NCBI RefSeq assembly: GCF_026210795.1 | Contig: NC_089441.1 | Span: 930,001 to 994,000, forward strand | DNA: 64,000 nt | From: Rhizophagus irregularis | Lineage: Eukaryota > Glomeromycota > Glomeromycetes > Glomerales > Glomeraceae | Direction: 5' to 3' | Part shown: piece by piece, positions 46,545 to 54,984 of the stretch | How the letters are laid out: each line of letters starts with the position of its first letter | Numbering within the stretch: the stretch's first letter is position 1 | Notes under the pieces: model-generated | The model's input: only the letters and a program-made list of their open reading frames with translations | Database searches by the model: none | What the model was told of the DNA's origin: nothing | Program-made: the position numbers and the translations under genes

Positions 46545-46713
46545 TATAAATACGATGGTGGGGTAATTCTGTGTGAACTCAATTGAGGTTTTCTGTGTGA
46601 TCAATTGAGAATAGTTCTGTGTGAGCTTTTTCTGTGTGAACTCAATTGAGGTATTCTGTGTGATCAATTGAGAATAGTTCTGTGTGAACTTTCAAAAACA
46701 ATTCTGTGTGAGG
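46545..46713 (+). promoter_or_regulatory. Internal TATA box and 63-bp repeats before gag
   Basis: TATAAATA at 46545-46552 is followed by two copies of a 63-bp unit starting at 46567 and 46630, plus a partial third. The decamer TTCTGTGTGA occurs about seven times, and AACTCAATTGAGG alternates with ATCAATTGAGAATAG. It lies 290-430 bp upstream of the gag start and may be an internal promoter or leader element. Confidence 0.45.
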
Positions 46714-47001
46714 GTACCCAAGAAAAATCATGATTAAAATTTTTTTTTTTTTTATTAAAAATAATATTTGCTGGACAAATATGAAAAAATTACAGGAAAG
46801 AGATAAATCAAATATGGAAACACATCCCAACCTTAGGTTGGAAAATTTTATGGAATATAAATTTATTTGTACAAACCTGTAAACTACCATACTCGGTAAT
46901 GAACAAATGAGGTAAAGGCAAGCCCAGTATAGGTCAAATAAAATATAAAAGAAGGATAAAAAGTAAAAGAACGTGAAAATTTTTAGAGAATTTTATTAAA
47001 A

Positions 47002-50000
47002 ATGGAATGGTACCATGTTTGGAACGCTGAATATATAAACCATAAACAAGAACATGACCTAGGAGTGATAGAACCAGAGGAATGTTTAGCATGTGAAATA
47101 TGTAACCCAATAGAAAGGGAAGTATCAGCAGCATTCAAGAAATTTTGGGATGCTTTATTTAAATTCGAGGATACAATACTAATGTACAATAATGTAACAC
47201 ATAAAGAATTATTGAATTTATTAAGTATGGACAATAGAGAAAGGGAGGATACAATACATAAAGGAAAATGTAGGAATATAGTAGATAGAATAATTGAATC
47301 AATAAGGTACAGACAACAACCAAAAATGAAAGAAAAAGGTTTAAGGATAATAATTGTAGTAATTGTAAGGGATTGTATTGAAGGAAATTTAGAAAATGAA
47401 GTATTTGACCGGTTAATTGGATGTCCAGAAATAATGGAACATGGATATATTTTGGAAGATTGGGATGTTGAAAACAGATTTCAAAAATTTTGGGAATGGT
47501 ACGGTTCAATATTAGAATTTGGGGTGGAAGTAATCCATGCGACACCAGAAATGATAGTAATATTCAGGAAATTATTATACATGGAAGAAACCATAACTGA
47601 AAATATAGGAAAAGTAATTGATTTAACGAATACAATTGTTTACAGAAACTCATTAGGAAAGGAAGAACCAAAACAACAAGAATGGGAAAGATTGATACAG
47701 AAAGTGTTACAAAGATTTATTGACACCAAACAATTTACAAGGGAACTTGAAGACCCAGAAAGTGATAGTCCTGAAAGTTATGAACTAGAGGACAGTGATG
47801 GTAGTATACATTATGAAGTAAAAATAGAGGATGATGTCGAATGGACAGTGGAATCATTAAAAAGAAAAATTGAAGAAATGGGTGGAAGGTTCACTGACAA
47901 GGATATACAAAGAATGTGGGACCTAAGGATAAGGATAGAATTGATATTAACAGAAGACTTTTTAGGTACATTTTTCGAATTAATGAGACTAAGTGATGAA
48001 AAATTAAAAGATGAAATAAATGAATGGTTAACAAAAGAAACATTAATATGTGGAAATTGTAGGAATAGAAAGTTACCTGATATGATAGCAGACATTGGAC
48101 AATGTAAAAATTGCGAACAAAAAGAATTATTAAAATTAAAGGATGACTTAGAAAAATTAGGATACGAATTAAATGTGTCAGAAATAGAGAGAATAAGAAA
48201 ATTCAGGATAAGCAATAGTATGATATTAACAACGGAATTTATGGAAAAATATTTCCAGGAAATGGGTACGAATGACAAAGAATTAAGGATAAAATTATAT
48301 GAATGGATAAATGAAAATACCACATTTTGTAATGAATGTGGAATAAGATGGATGAACAATAAATTTAACGAAGGAAAAACCAAGTGTAGGGATTGTGAGA
48401 ATGACGAAAATGAAATTGATATCAGGGTCAAAAGATTAAAACAAATATGTGATGATAATAAAATAGAAATAACTGATGGAGAGTTATTAAGGTTAATCAG
48501 TATGGGATATACTGATGGAGAAATATTGGATCAAGAATTTATTGAAATATTCCAAGGAAATAAAAATGAATTGGAGAAAAATTTAAGGCGGATATTAAAT
48601 AAATTTCTAAAACAGCAAGCTGGAATTGAGGATAGTGAAAGTAGTGGAAATGAATCTGATAATGAAAAATCGGATGGATTTGAAAAAGAATCAGATGGAT
48701 CTGGAAAAGATGGAGAAATTTTAAAACCAAATGAAAGTGATAACAATGAGAATTTTGAAGAACCCTATGAAGAAAACATTATAAATAGACCTGGTTTTGA
48801 CTCAAGTGAAAGTTCAGAATCAAATTCTGAGGATAAAAGTGAAATATCTGATTATAATATAGAAAATTTATTTGAAACACCTTTAACACCACCGATACCA
48901 CCAATCCCACCAATAGTACCAATAATTATGGGAGCAACAAGAGCTGAAGTAAGGGAAGATTTTAGAGCGGCTTTACTAGCAGCAACGGGACATGATATAG
49001 GAGGTAATTGGGCTGGATTAGTCGCAGCCAACCCATTAGCAAATGCAATTGAGGATGCAGGAAATGTAGCTGGAGGAATAATTAGTATGCCACAATTTTA
49101 TGGAAGGGAAGAAGAAGACATAAACGATTGGGTAAGACAATTTGAAACAGCATTTACTGCCATAGGAAAAACAGCAGGAGTAAATGGAGCTAGACAAGCA
49201 GCAATGGCAGCTACCTGTTTGAAAGGTGCAGCAGCACAATGGTATAATGAAAAGAAGGAAGCAAACAATGGTCATTTGGTAAATTGGCAAGATAACGATA
49301 ATGACAATGATTTAAAACATAGGATTAAACAAAGATTTACCAGAGAGGATGTTAGAAAAAGGAAAATGTTAGAATTAAGGAAAATAACACAAGGAGTAAA
49401 TGAAAATGTTGAGGCATATACGATAAGGTTTAGACAAATATTAAGGATAGCTACCAGAGGCCATGCATTAGATGATGAATTACAAGTGGATAATTATATC
49501 GAAGGATTAACACCAACATTGGGATATCAAGTCAGAAGACAAAACCCAGCAAATTTAAATGATGCGGTGAATACAGCAAGAAGAGAGGAGGAAGCTACTA
49601 ATGAATTAATAAGAAAGACACGTGGTATATCAGTTAGTACCCAAAGAAAAGGAATCGATATACAAGATGACAAGCCAAAGAATATATTTGAAAAACCATT
49701 GGAGAAAAATTATGAGGATGACCTTGCCGACATGTTTAAAAAATTAGAGGTAAAACTAGTAAATCAACTTGGAGGGCAAAAGAGACCACCAAACAATAAT
49801 AATAGACAAGGACCACCACCTCGAGCATGTTATAATTGTAAACAACCAGGACATTATGCAAATGAATGTAGGGTAAATAATGGTCAAAGAAACTATGGAA
49901 GACCGAATAATCAAAATTATAACAGAAGATCAAATAACTATAATGGAAGACCAAATAACTATAACAGACCACCAAACCACCAAAACAATAATCGAGGATT

Positions 50001-50586
50001 CAATGTAGTGGAATATGATAATTATAATGACCAATATGACCAATACGATTATGATAGTCAGGATTATCAGGATAATTATGATCAAGGATATAGTTATGAC
50101 GACCCGTATTATCAAGATAATGATGTAACATTTAATCATGTTGATCAGGATTTTTATATTGGTGAAAGACAAACAAGGAGTAATATAAAAAATAGGTCAA
50201 GTGATCGAGATATAGATATGGAAATTGATCGAGAACAAACACGCAGAAGAAATGATAAATATGCAAGCCAAGAGGAAAGGGCAGCAGCATTACCAAAAAG
50301 AGGATTCACTGATGAAAGTCTGAGGAAAGCACAAGAAGCAAGGAGAAATAATAATACATGTGGAAATTGTGGACAAAGAGGTCACTATGCAAAACAATGT
50401 AAAAATGAACGTGTTGAAGGTATTCATAGGACAAGCGCATTTCAAAGAAATATACCAAAATATAACGTATTAGAGGATATGAAAAGTACCAGAGCAAATG
50501 CAACTTTTTCACAAATTATAGATATGAGCCCAGAACAAAGAAAAATATATTATGAAGGAATGAGAAGGTATCCACAAACAGATTGA
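47002..50586 (+). CDS. Gag polyprotein with extra N-terminal cysteine modules
   Basis: A 1194-residue protein. Residues ~1-640 form an unusual extension: an early C--C pair (CLACEIC), then repeated modules of a helix (for example TDKDIQRMWDLRIRIELIL) followed by a Cys4 motif (CGNC...CKNC and CNEC...CRDC). A third helical copy lacks cysteines, and an acidic Ser/Glu stretch and a Pro-rich spacer follow. A capsid-like retrotransposon gag domain begins near Met 643 (QFYGREEEDINDWVRQFETA, KGAAAQWYNE, RFTREDVRKRKM, VEAYTIRFRQI). Two zinc knuckles (C-x2-C-x4-H-x4-C) lie at ~943 and ~1120. They are separated by a Tyr/Asn/Asp-rich, prion-like stretch. The role is virus-like particle assembly and RNA packaging. 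The stop is TGA followed by CTA. Confidence 0.9.
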   Translation: MEWYHVWNAEYINHKQEHDLGVIEPEECLACEICNPIEREVSAAFKKFWDALFKFEDTILMYNNVTHKELLNLLSMDNREREDTIHKGKCRNIVDRIIESIRYRQQPKMKEKGLRIIIVVIVRDCIEGNLENEVFDRLIGCPEIMEHGYILEDWDVENRFQKFWEWYGSILEFGVEVIHATPEMIVIFRKLLYMEETITENIGKVIDLTNTIVYRNSLGKEEPKQQEWERLIQKVLQRFIDTKQFTRELEDPESDSPESYELEDSDGSIHYEVKIEDDVEWTVESLKRKIEEMGGRFTDKDIQRMWDLRIRIELILTEDFLGTFFELMRLSDEKLKDEINEWLTKETLICGNCRNRKLPDMIADIGQCKNCEQKELLKLKDDLEKLGYELNVSEIERIRKFRISNSMILTTEFMEKYFQEMGTNDKELRIKLYEWINENTTFCNECGIRWMNNKFNEGKTKCRDCENDENEIDIRVKRLKQICDDNKIEITDGELLRLISMGYTDGEILDQEFIEIFQGNKNELEKNLRRILNKFLKQQAGIEDSESSGNESDNEKSDGFEKESDGSGKDGEILKPNESDNNENFEEPYEENIINRPGFDSSESSESNSEDKSEISDYNIENLFETPLTPPIPPIPPIVPIIMGATRAEVREDFRAALLAATGHDIGGNWAGLVAANPLANAIEDAGNVAGGIISMPQFYGREEEDINDWVRQFETAFTAIGKTAGVNGARQAAMAATCLKGAAAQWYNEKKEANNGHLVNWQDNDNDNDLKHRIKQRFTREDVRKRKMLELRKITQGVNENVEAYTIRFRQILRIATRGHALDDELQVDNYIEGLTPTLGYQVRRQNPANLNDAVNTARREEEATNELIRKTRGISVSTQRKGIDIQDDKPKNIFEKPLEKNYEDDLADMFKKLEVKLVNQLGGQKRPPNNNNRQGPPPRACYNCKQPGHYANECRVNNGQRNYGRPNNQNYNRRSNNYNGRPNNYNRPPNHQNNNRGFNVVEYDNYNDQYDQYDYDSQDYQDNYDQGYSYDDPYYQDNDVTFNHVDQDFYIGERQTRSNIKNRSSDRDIDMEIDREQTRRRNDKYASQEERAAALPKRGFTDESLRKAQEARRNNNTCGNCGQRGHYAKQCKNERVEGIHRTSAFQRNIPKYNVLEDMKSTRANATFSQIIDMSPEQRKIYYEGMRRYPQTD

Positions 50587-51125
50587 CTACAAGAATCAAT
50601 GAACAACATTGAAGCAGAACACTTAACTGCATTAAGGGGTAAATTAATAATAAACCAAGAATTAAAGGACGTAATGTTTGATACAGGAGCAGCAGTAAAT
50701 GTAATAACTAGTCAGATAATGGATGAAATGGACCTAAAATTGAGGAACCGAGTACAGTAAGATGTGTGATGATAAATGAGGATAAATTAGCATCTAGGGG
50801 TACCACGACAATATACATACAATTTGGGGATAAGGAAATACCCATTAAGGTTGAAGTAATTGATTCAGGAAAAAACGAAATTGTGTTAGGAAATGGAGTA
50901 TTAGATATGTTCAAAGCAAATATAGATTACACAGATAAAACAATAATAATTAGAATGAATGATGAAACTATGGATATACCAGTAAAATACACACAAAGGA
51001 CCATTAAAGGGTTTGAAGAAACATTTGATGAAGAGGAAATATTAGAAGAATTATACCAGGATGAATTGTATAACATATATGAAGATGACCATGAAGGTCA
51101 GGAAGATGAAAATTTTAAAGTATAA
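50587..51125 (+). pseudogene. Aspartic protease, split by a one-base shift
   Basis: It follows gag in the same frame after the TGA. This frame contains the catalytic motif DTGAAVNVI (about 50680-50706) and runs to a TAA at 50758-50760. The next segment (IEEPSTVRCVMINED then GTTTIYIQFGDKEIPIKV, VLGNGVLDMFKANIDY) continues in the -1 frame from ~50736 to 51125, so one A appears missing from the run CTAAAATTGAGG. The second half has the usual hydrophobic-Gly strand (EIVLGNGVLDMF) of retropepsins. An acidic C-terminal tail (EEEILEELYQDELYNIYEDD) follows. A mutation, an assembly indel in a homopolymer, or frameshifting could explain the break. Confidence 0.75.
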
Positions 51126-52600
51126 GTCTTGGTCAGAATGATACTGAAGAGACGATAAAGAAGCACAAAAGTGACCATGAAAAATTTACTGAAAAATTTA
51201 AAGTAGGGGACATAACCAATGAACAAAAAGGTAAATTAAAAGTATTAGTAGAAAAATATAAGGATATATTTGAGTACGATGGTGAAAAATATAATAGGAC
51301 AAACCTAGTAAAACATGAAATCAGATTAAAAGGGGGTACTGAACCAATAGCCCAAAAGAGGTACAAAGAAAATGATGAAAAAGGTAAATTCATCAGGAAA
51401 GAGGTTGACGAGATGTTAAAATTGGGAAAAATTAGAGAATCTAGAAGTCCATGGTCTTCACCAGTGACTTTAGCAGGGAAAAAGTCGGGAAATTATAGAT
51501 TTTGCATCGACTATAGAAAATTAAATAAAGTTACAATAACAGATGCATATCCATTACCGAGGATTGATGAACAATTAGAAAGGATAAGTTCAGGAAAATG
51601 GTTTACCAGTCTAGATTTAGCATCAGGGTTTAATCAGATAGAAATGGCTGAGGAAGATATTGAGAAAACAGCATTCATATGCTCAGCAGGATTATATGAA
51701 TATAATGTCATGCCATTTGGGTTAACAAATGCGCCTGCAAGTTTTCAAAGGTTAATGGATAAAGTATTAAAGGAGTACCTAAACGAATTTGTGATAGTAT
51801 ACATTGATGATATAATGATATATTCGGAAAATTTTGAAGACCACCTAAAACACATAAAGTTAGTGTTAGAAAAATTAAAGGAAGCCAGTTTAATACTAAA
51901 GTTAAAGAAATGTATATTTGGGAAAACAGAAATAGAATTTTTAGGACATGTAGTTGGTAAAAATGGATTAAAACCAAGTCCAGGAAAGGTTGAAAAGATA
52001 CAAAAATTAACAGCACCTATAAATATAAAAGGTGTAAGGTCAATATTAGGGTTATGTACGTATTATAGAAAATTTATTAAAGATTTTTCAAAAATAGTAA
52101 AACCAATAACATCTTTATTGAGAAAAGATGAAAAGTTTGAATGGGGCATCAAACAACATGAAGCATTAGAAACATTAAAAAGGAAATTAACCGAAGAACC
52201 GGTGTTAAGACAACCAGATTGGTTAAGGAAATTTATATTAATTACAGATGCTTCAGGAATAGGATTAGGGGCAGTGTTAGCTCAAAAAGATGATAAAGGT
52301 CAAGAATATGTAATAGAATATGCCAGTAAAAGTTTAAACAGGACAGAACAAAGATGGCCAATAACCGAACAAGAATGTTATGCAATTGTATGGGGAATAC
52401 AACATTTCCATAAATACTTGATCAATAGAAAATTTGAGGTAGTAACAGACCATGCAGCTTTGAAGGGATTAATGACTGCAAAAGTACCAAAAGGAAAGAG
52501 ATCAAGATGGGTCATGGAATTGGAACAGTATGATTTTGAAATAACCCATAGACCAGGAAAAGAAAATAAAAATGCAGATGCCTTATCAAGAATAATATAA
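51119..52600 (+). CDS. Reverse transcriptase-RNase H
   Basis: Open without its own start from 51119 to 52600 (~493 residues); the first Met at 51413 is inside the RT domain. The RT N-terminus reads KHEIRLKGGTEPIAQKRYKE. Then come YPLPRIDEQLE, FTSLDLASGFNQI, FGLTNAPASFQRLM and the catalytic YIDD (51800-51811), followed by FLGHVV and LGLCTYYRKFI. RNase H follows with DASGIGLGAVLAQ, EQECYAIVW, TDHAAL and HRPGKENKNADALSR. All catalytic acids are visible. It copies the element RNA into cDNA and degrades the RNA strand. It is out of frame with the protease and probably needs a correction, a shift or processing from a polyprotein. It ends with TAA, then another in-frame TAA twelve bases later. Confidence 0.92.
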   Translation, partial: SISLGQNDTEETIKKHKSDHEKFTEKFKVGDITNEQKGKLKVLVEKYKDIFEYDGEKYNRTNLVKHEIRLKGGTEPIAQKRYKENDEKGKFIRKEVDEMLKLGKIRESRSPWSSPVTLAGKKSGNYRFCIDYRKLNKVTITDAYPLPRIDEQLERISSGKWFTSLDLASGFNQIEMAEEDIEKTAFICSAGLYEYNVMPFGLTNAPASFQRLMDKVLKEYLNEFVIVYIDDIMIYSENFEDHLKHIKLVLEKLKEASLILKLKKCIFGKTEIEFLGHVVGKNGLKPSPGKVEKIQKLTAPINIKGVRSILGLCTYYRKFIKDFSKIVKPITSLLRKDEKFEWGIKQHEALETLKRKLTEEPVLRQPDWLRKFILITDASGIGLGAVLAQKDDKGQEYVIEYASKSLNRTEQRWPITEQECYAIVWGIQHFHKYLINRKFEVVTDHAALKGLMTAKVPKGKRSRWVMELEQYDFEITHRPGKENKNADALSRII

Positions 52601-52636
52601 ATAGATGGGTAAAAGAGTTACTTTTCAAAAATAAAA

Positions 52637-52876
52637 ATGGAACAAGTGGTAAGAAATACAAATCATAAAATAAAGGATATAATCGAAAATTTAGAAGGTA
52701 TAACAAAGGAATTAAACAGGATAAACTATAACTATAAATTCAAAGCCAAAAATTTTGAAGATAGTGAAGAAAGACCATTAATATTGGAAACTCAAGAGGA
52801 AATATTACAAATAGAGGTGATATTAAGTAAAGTAAACAAGCTAAAATTATCAGAATTATGTAAAAATGGGACCTAA
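52637..52876 (+). CDS. Small helical ORF between RNase H and kinase-integrase
   Basis: 79 residues in the same frame as RT-RNase H but separated from it by two stops. It is mostly charged and predicted helical (NHKIKDIIENLEGITKELNR, ETQEEILQIEVILSKVNKLK), perhaps a coiled coil. No family was recognised. Its stop overlaps the start of the next ORF as ATGGGACCTAA, a layout compatible with termination-reinitiation. It might instead be a degraded connector of the pol polyprotein. Confidence 0.5.
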   Translation: MEQVVRNTNHKIKDIIENLEGITKELNRINYNYKFKAKNFEDSEERPLILETQEEILQIEVILSKVNKLKLSELCKNGT

Positions 52877-54647
52877 AATAATAATCATATGTGGAGTTGA
52901 TGGTACTGGAAAAACATTCATTGTAAATAAACTTATAAAAGAATTTGAAAAAGTAGGACAAAGTGTGAGGTTTAACACCTTTAAAAGGAGAAGAGAGGAC
53001 AATGATAAGTATAAAATACCAAAGAAAGGTATAGAATGGGAATTCAGGAAGGAAGTTGTTGAACAAATCAACAGGAGAATGGAAGAACATGATAATGAGG
53101 ATTGGTTAATATTAGATAAAAGTCCCTATAGCGAGTACTTTTATCAACAAACACCATCATTCGACAGAGGATACATAACAAGATATGAGAACCACCTATT
53201 AGAAAAGGAAGTATTTAGGAACAAAAGGATAATTGATGAATCAATAGTGATATTTTTAGAAAATGAAAAATGTTGGGAAAATTACAAAGGTAGAGAATAT
53301 TCGAAAAAGGATCAAGGACATAAAACATCATACCCATTATTAGATGAAGAAAGATATATGGAGATGGTGAAATCATTTAAAGAATGTCAAGATATTTACG
53401 AAGGAGAAAAATATGCTAATATTAAAATATCAAATAATGACACAGATTGGGAAAGAGTATATAATAAAATAATAGAATTAGATGGAGATAAACCACCAAT
53501 AGAGGTTAAAAATGTTGAGATTAAGGATAACATCAGAGTAACTGATGGTAAAAAGCATATTGAGAAAAATGGTAAAAACATCAGAATAATAGAAGACTTT
53601 GAAAAGATGGGAGCACTATATTTAGCTCACAGTCATGAATTATCGGCACATATGGGAATCAAAAGTACTTATAATAATTTAAAAGATAAATATTATTGGG
53701 AAAATATGCTGGATGATGTCGAAAGATATGTAAGGACATGTGATGAATGTCAAAGAAGAGGAAAACCACAAGGGAAAAATGAATTACACCCAATTAAAGT
53801 AGTAGAACCATGGTATCAAATCGGGATCGACTTTGTTGGACCATTGAACACAACAACAAATGGTAATAAATACATCATAGTAGCAATGGATTATTTTACA
53901 AAATGGCCAGAAGCCAAAGCAGTAAAAGAAGCAACTGCCAAAGAAGTATCAAAATTTATTTATGAAGACATCATTTGTAGACATGGATGTCCAATGAAAA
54001 TATTGAGTGATAGAGGAAGTCATTTCAATAATGAAATGATTAAGGAATTAATGGAAAAATTCAAAATTAAATGGAATTTTTCTACAAGTTATCATCCAGA
54101 GACAAACGGACTTGTTGAAAGATTCAACCGAACATTAGGTCAAGCATTAGCAAAATTATCAACCAAAGATGATTGGGATCAAAGGATAGCACCCATATTA
54201 TTTGCTTACCGAAATAAAAAGCATAGTTCAACAAGAATTCGACCATTTTATTTAACATACGGAAGAAATGTACGGACAATAATGGATGAAAATATCAAAG
54301 AAATTAACCTAAGTGATAGAATAGTTGGATTATTAGAAGAACTACCAAAAATCCGACATGAAGCCAAAGAACAAATACTGAAATCTCAAACAAAACAAAA
54401 AGAGTATCATGACAGAAAAATAACCAAAGAACACACCTTTGGAATTGGAGATAAAATACTACTCTATGATAAAGCCAAAGCACAACAACTATCAGGAAAA
54501 TTAGAATCAAAATGGTTGGGACCATTTTACATTCATGAAATACTACCGAATGGAGCTTATAGAATTAAAAATATTAAAGGTGTCATCAAGAAGATACCTG
54601 TAAATGGAGAATTATTAAAGACTTACCATACACCGATGAGTAAATGA
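52866..54647 (+). CDS. P-loop nucleotide kinase-integrase fusion
   Basis: 593 residues. Residues ~1-205 are a P-loop kinase of the thymidylate/deoxynucleoside kinase type: beta strand plus Walker A IIIICGVDGTGKT (P-loop 10-17), WLILDKSPYSEYFYQ (~80-94, the DR-x-x-S-x-x-Y-Q-like motif), and SIVIFLENEKCWENYKGRE (~126-143, like the beta strand plus LID arginine region). A linker leads to the integrase: zinc-binding AHSHELSAH...TCDEC (H255/H257, H262, C292, C295), then the catalytic triad D322 (GIDFVGP), D382 (SDRG), E418 (NGLVERF), an exact D,D-35-E spacing. The C-terminal part has WLGPFYIHEILPNGAYRI. No chromodomain was seen. All key residues of both enzymes are present, so the fusion looks active. 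The kinase may raise dNMP or dTMP phosphorylation in the particle, as dUTPase does for some retroviruses (inference). Confidence 0.9.
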   Translation: MGPKIIIICGVDGTGKTFIVNKLIKEFEKVGQSVRFNTFKRRREDNDKYKIPKKGIEWEFRKEVVEQINRRMEEHDNEDWLILDKSPYSEYFYQQTPSFDRGYITRYENHLLEKEVFRNKRIIDESIVIFLENEKCWENYKGREYSKKDQGHKTSYPLLDEERYMEMVKSFKECQDIYEGEKYANIKISNNDTDWERVYNKIIELDGDKPPIEVKNVEIKDNIRVTDGKKHIEKNGKNIRIIEDFEKMGALYLAHSHELSAHMGIKSTYNNLKDKYYWENMLDDVERYVRTCDECQRRGKPQGKNELHPIKVVEPWYQIGIDFVGPLNTTTNGNKYIIVAMDYFTKWPEAKAVKEATAKEVSKFIYEDIICRHGCPMKILSDRGSHFNNEMIKELMEKFKIKWNFSTSYHPETNGLVERFNRTLGQALAKLSTKDDWDQRIAPILFAYRNKKHSSTRIRPFYLTYGRNVRTIMDENIKEINLSDRIVGLLEELPKIRHEAKEQILKSQTKQKEYHDRKITKEHTFGIGDKILLYDKAKAQQLSGKLESKWLGPFYIHEILPNGAYRIKNIKGVIKKIPVNGELLKTYHTPMSK

Positions 54648-54879
54648 TAACTATCATCAATGGACTTAGAAAAATAAAGATAATTTATAATCATGTGAAA
54701 TAAAATCACATGACATAAAAATAATTTTCGAAAATAGGAAAAACTAATGAAAATTTCCTAAGAAAGACCGAAGTGAAATCCGGTACAGGAAAACCGTAGA
54801 CTTAACAAACACATGATAAACCGCAGATGTAGACGCAGCAAAAAGGAATATTTAAAACACAGCTGAGTCAAGTGACAAT

Positions 54880-54950
54880 GCATGCTTGATTTAGTGGTAT
54901 AATTCGCACCTACCACTTCGAGACACGAGTTCGATTCTTAGAATAAATTT
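54880..54950 (+). tRNA. Degenerate tRNA-Gly-like sequence
   Basis: It reads GCATGCTTGATTTAGTGGTA, then TAATTCGCACCTACCAC, then CACGAGTTCGATTC. A-box (TTTAGTGGTA) and B-box (AGTTCGATTC) elements of a tRNA-Gly gene are recognisable, and an ACC anticodon can be proposed. The anticodon and T stems pair poorly and the 3' acceptor strand is missing, so it is a tRNA-derived pseudogene rather than a working gene. It lies inside the retrotransposon, ~35 bp before the 3' LTR. Its 5' acceptor strand GCATGCT is what the primer tRNA must have. Confidence 0.6.
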
Positions 54951-54974
54951 AATGTGGGCATTAAATTTTTATGC

Positions 54975-54980
54975 GGGGGA
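54975..54980 (+). other. Short polypurine tract before the 3' LTR
   Basis: GGGGGA lies four bases upstream of the 3' LTR, where the plus-strand primer is expected. It is shorter than most polypurine tracts, so the call is tentative. Confidence 0.4.
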
Positions 54981-54984
54981 TAGT

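Noticed and set aside
47159-50512. Many minus-strand ORFs opposite gag (for example 47811-48431)
   Set aside because: They are antisense shadows of the purine-rich gag frame; the plus frame has clear capsid and zinc-knuckle motifs.
51110-51118. A-AAT-TTT as a -1 programmed frameshift site between protease and RT
   Set aside because: The heptamer is right, but the -1 frame meets TAA immediately after the slip.
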